A DNA stretch of 64,000 nt, taken from positions 62,001-126,000 of the forward strand of contig VXAU01003506.1 in the NCBI GenBank assembly GCA_013399695.1, in the 5' to 3' direction. A model generated the notes under the pieces. The model ran no database searches, was not told the origin of the DNA, and saw nothing but the letters and a program-made list of their open reading frames with translations. This DNA is from Formicarius rufipectus (taxonomy: Eukaryota > Chordata > Aves > Passeriformes > Formicariidae). The translations under genes and the position numbers were made by a program. Of this stretch, positions 11,697 through 26,117 are shown in pieces. Within the stretch, counting starts at the first letter, position 1. Each line of letters starts with the position of its first letter.

Positions 11697-14459
11697 TTAC
11701 ATGAGCTTTATTTTTATTTGTTGAGTTTCAGGAGTCCAAGCCAACATCTGAACTTCTGAAAAAGTATCCAAATCAAGATGCTCATGCCCTTCCAGGGTAA
11801 GTGAGGAGATGACACATGCTGACACCTGCATCTCCACTTGAAGGCTTTTTTTGAATGCTGCAGTGCACAGGGCTGGCTGAGAAGAAAAGAGGGCACTTTT
11901 TGCAGTCTCCCCTGCCCTGTCTGCTCTACCCCAACCCATCCAGCACCACCTTGTCTCCCTGCAGAGAGGCATCAGGCATTCCCCAGAGTCCCACTTTCAC
12001 CTGGGGGTACACTGAGTATCTTCCACCTTTGAGGACCCTGTTCCATGTGCAAATGTGCAGGCCATTCAAATATGGCACTCTCAAATTGGTCCTCTTAACT
12101 GCTCTACACAAATGTACTGCTGGACATGGAATTTGCTAAGGTAAGGTGGATAATTCAAGGTGAGGACTTGCAGGAGATAAGACAGCTGGAGAACATTTTT
12201 AGCTCTGTTTATCCTTAATGGCATACAAGCAACTTCAAAATAGTGTGCAAAAACTTTCTGGACTGTCTGTCCTGGCACTGAGCTAAGAGCTCCACAGAGA
12301 AAACCAGATTAAGGGCTCCTTTTTACCTTGTTCCTTCCCTGAAATGGCTCTGATTAGTTTAAATAGTAGGGAAAAAAAAAAAAGATTGCTCAAGATGGAG
12401 GATAAATAACCCCACACATGAAATTACCCAGCTCGTTCAATACCAGGCTGTGCAGATCCTATTGCCTTTATTAATTTATGTGCTTTATTATCTTGATTTT
12501 TCATTAAAATACAATAAGTTGGTCTAACTTATAAAATAGATAAAGTGCAGCACAATAGTTCATTTACCATTGATCCATATTTGTAACTCATGGAAGACGA
12601 CAGCTACAGCTGTCATATGCAGAGTCATACCCAATCCAGGAAGTGCTACACAACCATGAATAGTTAAAGGAGGGAACAGTGCCTCATCTTTACTTTCTGG
12701 CAGTCCAGTCCACTTCTTGCTCTTTTCACCAGGTTCCAGCATAGCAGCATTAGCTCATGTCAGTGTCTTAGATATGTCTTGTGTGAAAGCTGTTGTAGAA
12801 GGGATTAGTATGCAAAAGAAGACACATAAAGCATGCCATGTGACAGTGAACCTATTTTAAGCATGAGAGGTTTACATTTTTTGTTTGTTTTGTGTAATAC
12901 CAAGTCCAGGCCTTCCTTCCATCTCAAACCGGTCACCTGAGCACAGGGGATCTGTCTTTCTCTGCATGTTTGTATGTGTGCATGCATGCCACATATATCC
13001 ATTACTGGACAGAAGTGAGAAAAATCCCAAGGGCTCAAGTGTTTTCACACCAATTCACATATACTTAAGCTTCTTAGAACTGTCCCTTACAAAGATGCAT
13101 TAGAAAGCAGAGATGTTCAAATGCATGCAGCCCCTAGAGAAGCAATGTTAATTGTGTGGCAAAGTCATGTCTGAAATGCTGCTGGTTTTACAGCTGTTGT
13201 TGTGATCATGTGCCCCTCAGCAGTCCCCAGCAGGCATTTAGCTCTGTGTTCCCCTCCCAGTTTCATCGTGTTGAGCCACAGCTTAACCTGGCATCCAACT
13301 CCTCATCTGGTCTTCCTCAATATGAGCATTGTTGGCACTGTGGGATGACAGACAGCGTAAAAACACAAGAAAAAGATCACTATGTGGCTTTTGCTTAATG
13401 TGTATTTCTATTTTCTCCTGGCAAGCAGGGAAAACTTAATTGGCTATTTCATCCTGCTGTCCCTTTCTCCTTGACCCCAGACACAGGTTGCTGGCATCTC
13501 CAGCATCCCTCCATAAATGACAGTAAAAACACCTGATGTGGCAAGTGAGTGCTTTATGAAGAGTGATAGGTCATCAGTCATAATTAACCCATGTGTCCCT
13601 GTCACAGGCTGGGGCAGGCCCCATCACATCTGGTTTCCTGTTTGAAAATACTTTGGTTTATGTAGGTTTCACTGAAAACAACCAAGAGACTGATCTCTAG
13701 GCAATAGGAGCTGGTAAAAGATGAATTATCTGTCACTCAGAAAGATGCCCTGGATGTGGAAACCATGAAGCACATTCATAGAGTTTCATTAGTCCTGCTT
13801 CCCTCCTCCCAACACTCAGTGTTGTATGCTTTTCAGATCAGTTAGCACCCCAGCATCTGCTCTGAGCCTTTTGGAAAACACTTCAGAGGATGCAAAACAC
13901 CTGAGTCCTACAACAGCCTGATTTTAGAGCCATTCATGAGAGCAGGGTCATTCCCATTGCTTCTTGAATTAAATGCCACACCATGACCGTTTCAGGCCTG
14001 GCATATGTTTATGCACAAATAAATACTAGCCCAGTAAGTGCAAAGTGTGTTGGTGCTCTGAATTAGCACAAGAGCTGCTGTGGGTTTTGTATCACTGGGC
14101 TGTAAAGCACTGGAGACTTCTGGTGCTGGTTTTTGGTCCTTAAGGCAGAAAGTGGCTCACAGATCCACCTGGTAAGTGGGATTGAGACTGTCCTTCACAG
14201 TGTCTAGTCAGTGCTGGGTTCTTTTGGTTTTCATTGCTCCTGCTTGCCCTCCTTTTCCTCTCTTGAGCATTAAATCAACCCCTTCACAATCTAATCTTCA
14301 GTTACAGCCTGTTGTTTAATTCTCTTTTTAACCAATCTTGTCACTTCTGGTGTTACTATGGTGATGCAGGGACTTGACACAACACATGCTGATGCTATAA
14401 GGGGTACTAAAAGTATATTATGGGACACCATACTTATATGTATTTAAGAGCTATTACAT
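11697..14459. other. Unique non-coding sequence
   Basis: No recognisable gene or transposon. The several overlapping ORFs at 11.7-12.1 kb lie on both strands, are under 95 codons and resemble no family I know. Confidence 0.55.
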
Positions 14460-15460
14460 TATATATTGGTATTCTGAAGGAGATCAGATTGGGTGTCATC
14501 ACACACTGTATGGAAGGCAACCAGGGGTTCAGGTCCAGCCAATATGAGTTTGTGAAAGGCAGGTCCTGCTTGACCAGCTGGATTTTCTTCTGTGGCAAGG
14601 TGACCCACTTAATTGATGAGGAAAGGCTGTGGATGTTGTCTGCCTGGACCTCGGTAATGCCTTGACACTGTTTCCCACAGCATTTTCCTGAAGAAACTGT
14701 CTGGTTATGGCATGGACAGGTGCACTGTTCATTGGGTAAAAAACTGGATGGATGTCCAGGCCCAGAGAATGGTAGTGAATGCAGTTACATGCAGCTGGTG
14801 GCCAGTCACTAGTGGGGTTTCCCAGGGCTCAGTGCTGGGGCCAGTTCTAATATCTTCATCAATTATCTGGATGAGGGGGTCAAGTACACCCTCAGTAAGT
14901 TTGCAGATGACACCATGTTAGTTGGGAGTGTTGATCTGCAGGAGAATGGGAAGGCTCTGGACAGGCTGGATTGATGAGTCAAAGCAAGTGATGTTGGCCA
15001 AGTGCTGGGTCCTGCCCTTGGGTCACAACAACCCCAGGCACTGCTACAGGCTGAAGGAGGAGTGGCTGGAAATCTGCCTGGCAGAAAAGGACCTGAGAGT
15101 GCTGGTTGACAGTCATTGAACATGAGCTAGCAGTGTGAACAGTTGGAGAAGAAGGCCCATGGCATCCTGGCTTGTGTCAGCAATAGTGTGGGCAGCAGGA
15201 GCAGGGCAGGGATTGTCCCTCTGTATTCAGCACAGCTGAGGCCATACCTCAAATCTTGTGTTCACTATTGGGCCCCTCACTACAAGAACTTTGAGGTGCT
15301 GGAGTGTGTCTGGAGAAGAGCAATGGAGCTGGTGAAGGGTCTGGAGCACAAGCCTTATGATAAGTGGCTGAGGGAGCTGGGGTTGTTTAATTTGGAGAAA
15401 AGGAGGCTTAGGGGGGACCTTCTGACTCTCTACAACTGCTTGAAAGGAGGTCATTGCTGA
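14460..15460 (+). pseudogene. CR1 LINE reverse transcriptase fragment (ORF2 relic)
   Basis: Translation in shifting frames gives the C-terminal half of a CR1 reverse transcriptase, the enzyme that copies CR1 RNA into the genome. Landmarks in order are KGRSCLTS (~14.55 kb), PVTSGVSQGSVLGPV (~14.8 kb), the catalytic F-A-D-D motif (14900-14911), and LRELGLFNLEKRRLRGDL (~15.37-15.42 kb). Frameshifts and stops split it, so it is dead. The longest intact piece is 15143-15460. Sequence upstream of ~14460 is missing, as in usual 5' truncation. Unusually, the 3' UTR and octamer tail are also missing after ~15460, which points to a later deletion. Confidence 0.92.
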
Positions 15461-18400
15461 TTTTGGACTCTGAGCTCGAAACATTTAGAACATAACCAGT
15501 CCTAGTACAGCTAAGGAAATGCAGTGCACTTGGGGACTCACATGCTATTAAATCCAGAGCCCAACCCACCATGTATAAGTCCAAATTGCATAGGGCCCCA
15601 AACACTCCTGCTTGCTTTTAGGTAAGAAGTAGGAGCTGTAGCATTATTCTCTTTTCTGTATATTAGCCTGCCCATGTTTAGCTGTATGTAGGTTTCTAAA
15701 CTGGAATATTTTCTAATCTAAAGTCTCCCTCTGAACTATCAAGACAGTTGCATTCTGCTAATGTGCCTTGCTGACTCAACTCTATCAGAGCAGTCAATGC
15801 AGTTTTAAAGAATTCCTGCCCACTTCAAATGTGTGCACTGCTCCCCTTCCTTCCAAACAGCACTTTGACTGTATTGAGAGTTAGACTGGTTGCTGTCTTT
15901 GTCTTGACATGGTAAAGAATCTAATAATGTCTAGCTAACAGAGCTAAATACCTTATTTGAGGAAAACTGAAGCAACAATTTTCCATGAGTTGTAAAATAT
16001 GTGGAGTGATTTAATTTCCTTCGTATGGAACATTAGGGCTTGGCATAATCCTCACTCCAAAAGAGCACAATACTTGTCTCCCATGTGAGAGCTGCAGTCA
16101 CTACACTGCCAGGTACTTTCTGCACATTCTGTGCTGTCTGGCTTGCTTCTAGCAGTAACATGGGGTCTTCCTTATTACTGAAGAGAAAACAGAATTGTTC
16201 TGGGATTCAGTTGCAGCCTCTAAAATTGAAATTAGCAGTCAAGATGCAGCCATTGCTACCTACAAAGAGCCACCTGCACCAGTGATGCTTCACTTTCAGG
16301 CATGTTCCTCAGTCTGTCAAGGTCCAAATGTGAAGCACGTTATCTGGACAAGTCCTAAATTTAAGGATGAAAGAAATTTGAACAGGGATAGTAAAGTGCC
16401 GAAAGATCAAATTTAAACAAAATCTAAATGTCTTTTCTTATGTCTGTGTCTGGAAGTCTGTATTTTCTATATAGATAATTTCAGAGGAGAAGTGTGGGAA
16501 AGAGATATTATTTGAGAAGATTCTTAGTCATTTCATTACTAGTGTGGCTGAAGTCCCATAAAATAATTTATTTTTTTTTTCCGGAGCTGAAAGAAAGCTA
16601 CAAGAGCAATGTTGCAGGCCTCAAATATTTTCGTCACCCTTTAATTTCTGAAATCAGGGCAGTTAAGATTCTTTTAGGATCCAGCCTTTTGGGATTTACT
16701 GCACAGAATACCCTGAGCAAGTCTGGCTTTCATTTCTGCTTCATGCATCTCCGTGAATATACAGATACAGAACATAGAATGTAATTTTATATTAGAATAT
16801 TGATGAAATGCAGATCTATATTATTTCACCCTTCTGTTAATGATTCGCAGTCTTTTGAGTCTTAAAACTTCTTTGTCTGTTGGACATTTTGCAGTCTTAT
16901 GTCAGTGAGTACCTATTTATGTTTTCTTGTCCTTTTCATCTAATTCCTTCAAAAGTGGTTCCAGTGTCATAGACTGGACTGCATTCTTTTATTTCCAGTA
17001 AAGAAAACCATTGTAAATAAATACAAAAAGAAACATATTCAGCCCCTCACATTTGTGTATATGCATGTACACCTGTCATGGTTCTCCTAATCTGCCTTTT
17101 TCAGTTTATCCTTCATGCTCAAAATACAACTAAATCTTTGCTTCAAATAACTTGCGTTCTTCCTGAACGTAATTTCTTTGGCCATTTGCTATATGCCATG
17201 AGTGTCCTTTTCATATCAGATGCATAACTTTTTGTGTATCTTCAAGTATTTTACAATGATTATATATGGATCACTTCAATTTGCTTGATGTGGAGATAAC
17301 TAAAATAACAGTGTTTTAAGCACTGCTGGAGTTTGGCACTAGGTACCTGTTCCATGTCTGTGAGCAGGTCAGCAGTAAAATATTGTGCCAGGGGCTGTAA
17401 CAGATTGCATTTGTTTTTGCATTATTGCATGAAGGGCTGGGTGTTGCATGTTTCCTTAGCAAAGCTAAGCTGTGGCAGAGCAGCAGAAAGGAAAACTTCC
17501 AATTTGTGTTGACTATAGTGATTGATAACAAGTTGATTCTAATTATGGATGCAATAATTTCCCATCTGTAATAGTAGAAAATACTTAGACACTTGAAAAA
17601 AAAAAAACAGTAGAAGAAAAGTAGACAAGCTGTTTGAATTGGTTGTTCATGTCTTGCTGCCTGAAGCAAGGAGAGCTGAAAGATGCCAGCTAACGGGCAG
17701 ATATGTTGCAAATATTTTGCACTCACTCCTTACTAAAATGCTGATGGAAAAGTACATCCCTTTAAAATGGATTGTACTCCATAACAGCTTTCTACTTCAC
17801 TTGATTCTCTTCAAAGGACAGATTCTATCCTGTCCCATCATGGACACTGCATCTGCTCTTCCCTGACTACCTGCTTGCCTTGCATACTCAGCTCAGAGCT
17901 GAAAAATAAGGATTAACTGCTGGGCCTGTAATGGATTCTTAGCACTGTGGTACTTCCATATGCAAATGGAGAAGGCAAAACTGAACTCGTGGTGACTGCT
18001 TTTCCTTGTGACTTGAGTCAAAATTTTGGTCTGGCCTGAGCTATCAGGGGTGTGCAGTAATAGATTGTAGGAGGGACTGATTTGCTTTAAGGTATTGATA
18101 CAATTCCATTTTTCACTTGTATTTGAGCATCCCAGCCTGTCAAACTGGCAGGAATCTGCTTTACAGAGGTGGGAAAACACTAATCCATGAAACGTTTAGG
18201 GGTCTCTTAGTTCCTGCTGGAAGTTACCTGGGAGTTAGTTCAGATCAAGGTAAAAGTGACTTTCCTGCAAAATGTGTGGCAACCCAGGGAACCATAAAAT
18301 CCCTTATTTCCATTAAATGGGGCTATGACTTTGCATGTATATCACTGCTTGCTCTTCAGCTGTGGGTCTGCAGGTCTAAAGAGCTGTAACGTTACACAGT

Positions 18401-21400
18401 TAATGCAGAGAATGAGTTGCTGAAGGAAATATGCTTCAATATACACTGATTTCACATTAAGCAGAAAAATCCTGAGGTTTTTCCCTCAAAATGTGGTGAT
18501 GAGAAAGCACCGGAAAACCCAACAACTGCCAACCCTGAAACTTTTTGAATTTTAAAATATTTCTCCCTATTTCTAAACTTTGCAGTGCTATTCATTTAAC
18601 ATTTTCAAATATTACTTTGCCATAAAGATAACTGGCACCTCAAAAGCAAACTGACTCTCTGTTGAGGGTATTTTATTAGAGTTGTATAACTCTGAGGGAA
18701 GAGTTTAGGGCTTGTCCCATGGCCTTGCACCATGCTTTTCCCCTTGTATCCCCTTAGCCTACTAGGCTAAGTGTCGAAGATCTGCCACCCATGATGTTAG
18801 CAGCATTGATTAGAAACCACAGTACTGATAATTGTTACCCTTTGTGCTGATTTCTGGGTAGCTCACTAAACTTCAGACCTGTTGATTTTGACCAGAAGGG
18901 TGCAGGGCACCACCTACATTCCCATATTAAACCATCTTGGCTACTTCCCACTGCCATAGGTTGCAACAACACCTTTTCCTCTCTTAAGGCTTTTGCTTCT
19001 GTTGACAGGCTGTAATTCAGGTTGGCATGCAATAATTCTGTGACTGAGTCCTTTGAAATAGTTATTTTGTAAAGATTCTTACTACTTTTAAAAATAACAC
19101 AAGAAGGGATTGATTACCATTTCACTGCTGTGTTCTCAAGATGTTGCCCCTTCTCATCCATCCTGCTAACTTTGTTTGAACTTGGGCTTCTTGAACAAGC
19201 GATGAACTTGAAAGGTACTGGGTTTTCTTTATAATTATGCTCTCACCCTGCTGATCTCAAGTGCTCTGAAACGGACTGAAAAACACAGCTTATGCACAGC
19301 AATCTTAGTTATTTTTCAGAATAATTGTTCTCTATCTTTGGATGTCTTATTTAATTTTTCTTCTGTTTTTTACTTGTGTTTGATTTTTGATGGCATCTTT
19401 TGGTATTTTTTCTTTTGCAGAGCCCTAAGAATTTTTTTTTTTTAAACCAAAATTGAGATTCTGATGTTTGGAGTTGGACCACTGAAGAAGCCCTCTAAAA
19501 TTTACTTGTAGGAAAATCAAAGATTGACAGCTTGTCGTCCCCACTGATATTACCATGGCTATTTTACCTGGACTCTTCCTTAATGTAGTCCATGGATGAT
19601 ACAGAGCTTTAAATTATTTATATTGCAGGCTTCATTCCGCACCACTTGTTAGTTCACTTGGAGGTAGAGCCTAGTGAAAGGTCTGGAGGGTCTTTCTCAA
19701 AAATCAATACCTCTGTGATTCAAACTGCAATAATTAAACAAGGGCAATTAAATGATCAAGTGGCCAACTTAGTCTGTCTTTATAAAGTGGCCTTTTGTCT
19801 TGTAAAGGTGAGGTAGTTAATGCACACTGATTAAAAGTTGCAGCAAGGTGTCTCTTACTGGAAAGTGTCCTTTCCAGCTGCAGGGTGCTTTGATAGCTGC
19901 AGACATCTCCATGCAACATGTGGTCTTGCTTAATCTGGACTTGGGCCATTTGGCTTGTGTATGCTCTCAGTTGCTGAGCTGCTGCAAATTTGTCTGACTT
20001 AAATTAAAATTACTTTTGATGTATTCACAGTTATGTATAACCACTTACCGTAAGCAGACTCTGGAGTGCATAGGTCTGTGACCCTTTTCCATGGTTTCCT
20101 TTAGCTCCATGTGGCACTGAAGTCACATCTTTCCCGCCTGCCTTGGTGGCATGGGACATGTTGCTTGGTGAATCAGCACACAGGGGCAGGCAGCTTTGTG
20201 GGGGAATACATTGCCAGGAAGGATAGTCATGGTACAGAAAAGTGTGGTTGCAGGCTGTCGTGCAGGATCCAACCCTTGCTGAAAGGCTTGTTGCAGGCTT
20301 TGACTTCTCTCTCTAATTGGGATCACACTGATCGTTTGCTAAAATGATGCTCCCAGTAGGCACAGTGATGTTTCCTAAGAAAAGCCTGAATCACATCTCT
20401 CAGCATGGTAGTCTGGCTGATGTGAAATAAAAGGTATGTTTGTCAGTTTAGTGTCACGCTTCGTCCCTCACCTCCTGCTGGGGAGCAGGGCTGATATGAT
20501 TAGAAGCAGCTCAGACATGCCTTTTGGATTGCCTGCAGCAATACTAGCAGGGACTTTGTTTTTTGGTTTCCATTTTTAAATCTGGGGTTGGTTCCTTCCA
20601 GATCTGCATTTCTGTCGCTCTTCTGAAGATTGCTCAGCTCACTGAATACATACAACTATTAAAGCATTGCTTAAAATAGCCTCAGATTTCTGGCTTGGGT
20701 CATAAACCACTGAGTGAAAATATTTAGTCAGATGTACCTTGGGTGTTTAAGAAGCAGATGACAATGTTTGCAAATAATCCTGAAAAACAAATAGGGACCT
20801 CTCTGGAAAGTCAGAAATGAGGATTTCTATACTGGCTGGGAGCCTGCAGAAGTTGATTAATGCTTGTGATTTCACTGACAGTCAGGAAGAGTTTAAGTTG
20901 GAAGAGTAAAATCCACGGTAATATTTGCAACTGTGAAGCAGCGCTTTGTGTCAGTACACACCGTTTATGCTGTGCACACCTTCCCTTTCAAATGTGCTCA
21001 AGGGAAAAATGGTTCAATACTTACCATATAGATGATATTGTGGCAAAAACCTAAATATCTCAAAGTGCCACCTCAGGGCCCATGGAAATGGTACTCAAGA
21101 GCTCTGCTTTCCTGGTTTCCTGTTGGCAATATGCTTTCCATGAATCAATGCATACTGCTCCATTTGCTTGAGTTTGTAAGATGAGACACTGGTTTTCACT
21201 TGAAAACAGATCTTTTGGTGTGAGCCTGTGATTAGCTGAAAGTCCAATTTTTCTCAAGTAAGCAAGTTTTCAACCACCTCTCTGCAGCCTAACTGGGAAA
21301 ACTCAAGCCCTGAGCAATAAGAATTTTCAGATAGCGAGCACTGGTGTTATAATTTGTGAAAGCTTGGGCTAGAAAAAACATTCCAGACCTGATTTACTTG

Positions 21401-22919
21401 AAGCATATGTGGTCAACAGTCCCGCTGCATGTACTGGATTTTATCACAAGCACTTTGATAGGTGAGGACCAGTCCCTTTGCGGCGCCATCTCTTTTTACC
21501 ACTTGGGCTGCATCCTGGCTTACACCGCATTTATGACATCTTTATGCAGATCACGCTGGAAATCTCTGTAGTGTTTGGACCTCTGTTAGCTTTCTTTAGC
21601 AGGGTCCATGGCACAGAGGAAAATTTTGGTTTCCTTACTTCATTTTAGAAGTGCTTTATTCTTGCTGGCAAAGTGTCTCTGGACAGTGTACCCGTTCTCT
21701 GGCCTGCAATAAACTGCTGCCAGATGATGGTGCAGTGGGCATAAACTCTAATGGTACTGGTATCATGATAAATGTTGTGTGATGCTAAATTAGGTCTGCC
21801 AAGGATTGATAGGACTTTTATCCCATTTTTAAAATACATATAAAAGTGTCTGTGCTGTAGAGCTGCCTCCTTTGGCAGATTTATGAGTACATTTGGGAAT
21901 AATGGTGCCATATGATGATTATAAAACTATATAAAGCATTCTTTATTGTTCATTACCATTGTCCTATATTAACTCACGATTATCTTCTGATGCATTGCAA
22001 TTGCAATAGCTAGGCCCCTCCATATGGGAATTTGAACAATCTGATCTCATTTGGGCAGTAGATGGTTTGGGGATGAATATACTCTCACTTGCTTTTGTGC
22101 AGATGCAATAGCCTGTCTTCTTCCAGCAACTTGCAGAGATTTCCACAAACACTGGAAATGAGCAGTGGGTGGTTTTTCTATGGACTGTGGGCAACTCGTA
22201 TGCAATCCATGTTGCAGATATGCAGATGTGCCCAGATAGCAGGATGGAGGGATTTGTCAGTATAAGCAGCTGCCCAACTCAAAACCCACTCGGTGGCTTG
22301 AACAGATGCCAAAGCTGAAGAAAAGGCCCTTCCTGCAAGGTAATAGTAATGGTGGCACTTCTAAACCTAAGTGGCTTCAACAGCAAACAGTCACCAAATC
22401 TTCAGCAGTTCTTAGCATATTGCATAGCAATAAAGAGGCACTTGGAAAAAATCTGTCAGAATTACATGAGGGGGAGCTGAGCTCTTTTGGATACCTGGCC
22501 TAACTGGTGTGAATTAAACAGCCACAAAGTCCAGTACTCAGCACCTCAAAACCTTAGGTTTTTGACATGAGGCCAATCCAAGACATATGTCTGAAAATAA
22601 CTCTCATTGCCTCCAGGAGGACTGGGATAATGCCATTAGCACCCCAGCTGCTCTTCCTCCTGTTGGCGAACAGGTATATGTGGGAATTTCCCGCTGATTT
22701 TTTGAACATCAAACTTGCATCAATTAAATACCACAGTGTACTGGGATCACTCCTTCACTTCTTGTGACTTTTGTTTTCATGTAAGACATCTGGCTCTGTG
22801 AATGCAGCACCAGTTTAATTTTTTTCTCTGTGAGTGAAACAAATTCTCTCTTGAATGCCTTCCCCCTAAAGCAGGACTGCACATCTATGTCTCATAGCCC
22901 TGTGTGCAATGGCACTCAG

Positions 22920-23060
22920 ATTACATTTCATGTGACCAGCTGATGATAACATTTTATTGAATTTGTGCATAGATTAAATCCCCTCAGCCATGACAATTAA
23001 ATAGGAAAAAATGTGTATGCCATTTACAAGGATAATATTTAATCAGAAATTGACACAAAC
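22920..23060. promoter_or_regulatory. Candidate conserved non-coding element
   Basis: This non-repetitive AT-rich block has CAGCTGATGATAACATTTTA, AGATTAAAT, ACAATTAAAT and GATAATATTTAATC, which resemble E-box, GATA and homeodomain sites. The call rests on composition alone. Confidence 0.2.
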
Positions 23061-23539
23061 ACGAGTCAGAAACTAAACTGGTCTTTATATAAATTCAATT
23101 GTACCTGTTCCAGCTGTTTGCAGCAAAAAACCGGGGCATTTTTCATAGACGCAACAACTTCAAATGAGCCCAGTTGAATCTGACCAAAAGCAGAACCTTC
23201 AGGGTATTTTAGGCACCCCAAGTCACCACTTATTGATGACAGCTGTGGAAAATAACTAAGCAGTGACAAAGGCCAAGTCACTGGTGCTGAACAATGTGAG
23301 GCTTGAGAGTAAGGCACGCAAAAGTTGCATCTCACTATGAATTCAGTCTGCAGGTGTGCATGGAGGACAGCAATATCTGCTGTGCTCTGGTCCTGTCATC
23401 CTGGCCACAGCCCCCTGCCTGCACCATGGAGCTGAGAATCTGAGGGACAGTTAGGTGGAGGCAAGGCTGGAATTCATTTAAACAAACTATTTTCCATACA
23501 GTCTGTTCCCATTAAACACAGCATTGAGAGCACTGGGCA

Positions 23540-23640
23540 TTCAGCTGCATTTTTGACAGTCAATTAGTATTAATCAAACTCAAGACACAGAGATAAATTA
23601 TTAAGAATCGTCAGAAATTAATAGCAGAGGAAAGTCTACT
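23540..23640. promoter_or_regulatory. Candidate conserved non-coding element
   Basis: Dense homeodomain-like words (CAATTAGTATTAATC, AAATTATTAAG, GAAATTAATAG) occur in a non-repetitive block. The evidence is compositional only. Confidence 0.2.
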
Positions 23641-25499
23641 GGGACAGCAGAAGTCTGGAGATATTCCAGTTGTTTTCAAGTTTACCATAACCTCTTTGGC
23701 AGAGAAAACAAGCTGGATGTTTCAGGCTGACAGGTTTAGTTGCACAAGATGACACTCCAGCCTGGCTGGAGACAAAAACAGGAGGAAGTTTCTCCTTGAA
23801 ACTTTGTGCCTGTCTTCAGGGTATCTAAGAACTGGAAATGAGTATGTGTTAAGACCCACCTAGCAGCATCTTCCAGTCATGCCAAAGACTCCCCTCCCAG
23901 AAAAAAAACTCATCAGTTAATTACTTTTAAACCCATTCAATCTGTTCATTTGCTTCCAAACTTTAGTGATTGAAGTGCCTTGTAGTCCTAAGTACAAAAG
24001 CGTGAGTAGGATGCAATCTTTGTGGTAGCAACCTTAAGACTTAGTATTACATTAATGTGACAGGGTCTACTGCCTTCATGAACTCATGTTAAGAGAGGTT
24101 AATTATCACACCCTTGTATTCTTTCATTTCCTCTCACCTGCTCAGACTGATTTTGAATGACAGGCCTGTGCATAGCATGCCTTTTAACAATTTTTAGGCC
24201 TGGGTCCTGTGTTTATTTTATTATGGCTTTGTGAGACCTGGATGTGTTCCAAGGAGTGCTGAAAAATCAATGCTGATTTTGCTGAGTGCCCCTTGGCCTT
24301 CTCTTTCTGAAATTCTTGGCTGTGATGCAAGTAGGCTACTGCTCTTAATATGTCTGACTTGAGTAAATGAACTGGTTCGGCCTAGATGGGAGCAAGAAAC
24401 ATTAGTTTCACCTTCCTAGACAGTTACCTCAATGAATGGCTCAAGGAAGTTTCAGTGCAGATCAGCTAATGACACTAAAATCAGCCACTCTGCTAAAAAG
24501 ACAGGAAAATGAATTTACATCCTCAAGGAGACCTTGTGCATCCATGTATGCCTCAGTAAAGAAGATATGCACACATTTACTCAGAGGAAATGCTCAATCA
24601 CCATGTTATACAAGCAAAAGCATGAATGACAACATATAAACAAGTGATGCTTGTGAGTGTATTGAATACAGAAGCACTTTTCCTGGCATGGTGGCAATTT
24701 GCTCTTACTTACCAATCCCTTTCAGTCTTCTACTGAGCAGAGATGCATTTTCAAAAAGAACAAGAGGGTGATTTAATGTGCTGTTGAATCAAAGATGGGG
24801 GCATGTGAAGAGAAGAAATGCTAAGCATTCTTCTAGAAGAGGAAAATAAAAATTCAGAGTGCAGCTACTGGAGAGGGACATCAGCTGGTTCTCTCCCTGT
24901 GGGTCTATCTGCAGCTCCACGTTGGAATATAATTTGTGTAGATGTGCCTGAGATCTCACTGCATGCACAGTTTGGGAGCTCGTGGTCACAGAGCTGCAGT
25001 GAGCAGTGCTCAGTAACCTGTTAAATAATAGTAATTAAGACCATGGAATTTCTTAGTTGTTGCTGCAAATGTTATATATTGAAGGAGTAGAACCTGAAAT
25101 TTTAATTTATTTGTAATACTTAGTGTGTGCTTCAAAATAGAAATGGACCTTCTCTGGCTTCAGCTATTTGCATGCCATCTAGACTTGTCTCGTGACCTTG
25201 AAACCCAAAGAAAATGTGTTTCTATTGTCATCAATCATTCTTCTGCAAATGAACAGGCTCTCCTGAGTGCTAGGACAGCAGCAGAACAGGCAATATTCTC
25301 CTGTCTGTAAGAGTGACTTGCCTTGCTTTGGCAAGCTGGCACAATTAGTATGTGAGAGAGAAATAACAGATCAGCAGCTGAACCATGCCTACAGTAAGCA
25401 GTATAAAATAGGTAAGTGGTAGTTCTGGCTCTGGTAAGGAGGGAGCTACAAAGTCCCCTTGTAACCTGCTGCACAGCAGTGAGCTACCAGTGCTGTTCT

Positions 25500-25580
25500 T
25501 GTGGGTCTGAGAGACTCATTAAGGAACTACATCTCTCTCACAGCCTCAGTTTCCTTGGCATTTTTTAAATGATGAGGTCT
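25500..25580 (+). mobile_element. Possible MIR-like SINE remnant
   Basis: CACAGCCTCAGTTTCCTTGG, followed shortly by AAATGATGAGG, resembles the core of MIR-type SINEs (cctcagtttcc ... taaaatggg). It is short and decayed. Confidence 0.3.
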
Positions 25581-26117
25581 GCTCAGTATCACCTTGCCTT
25601 CTCTGCATCCTCACCACTGAAGTCTCCTTGGACCACCGGGCAAGCACACTGACTATAGGAGGCAAGGAGGTGACACAAGGGGGAAAGCAAGTTATACCCA
25701 TATCTTTTTGTCCATGAAAGCCAATAAGATGTGCCTTTTCTTAATGACTTTACTTGATGACTGGCACACTTTGCTGTTACCCAGTAGTCAGTGAAGTCCA
25801 AGTTTAAAGCTAAGGAAAAACTATGGCAAATCAGATCCCTTCTACAGAAGAAGTTATAGCTTCAGTCATAGCCTAGCTACATCTTTCTGCTGGTACTCAA
25901 AATATTATAGGTATTGCTGTTGTAAAAGAACATCTTTGACATCAGGCCTTGAGTGAGGGTGAATGATACATTATTTTCTTCCATAAAATAGAGGCTTATT
26001 TCAGAGAGTGGAGCTGCACTCTCAAGAAAAAGGGAAAAAGAGACACAAAGAAAAGTAGCAGACAGAGCAATATAGGTTCCCGTCTGAGGGCAAATAGGTC
26101 ATGTTTTAGACGTCAAG

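Larger units (their letters stand above)
15461..25490. other. Long unique non-coding stretch
   Basis: No exon, RNA gene or clear transposon is recognisable in these 10 kb. ORFs reach 136 codons (17316-17726, minus) but show only low-complexity F/I/L runs. Two AT-rich blocks (22920-23060, 23540-23640) have enhancer-like composition. Confidence 0.5.

Noticed and set aside
17316..17726. 136-codon minus-strand ORF
   Set aside because: Low-complexity F/I/L/S runs and no recognisable domain.
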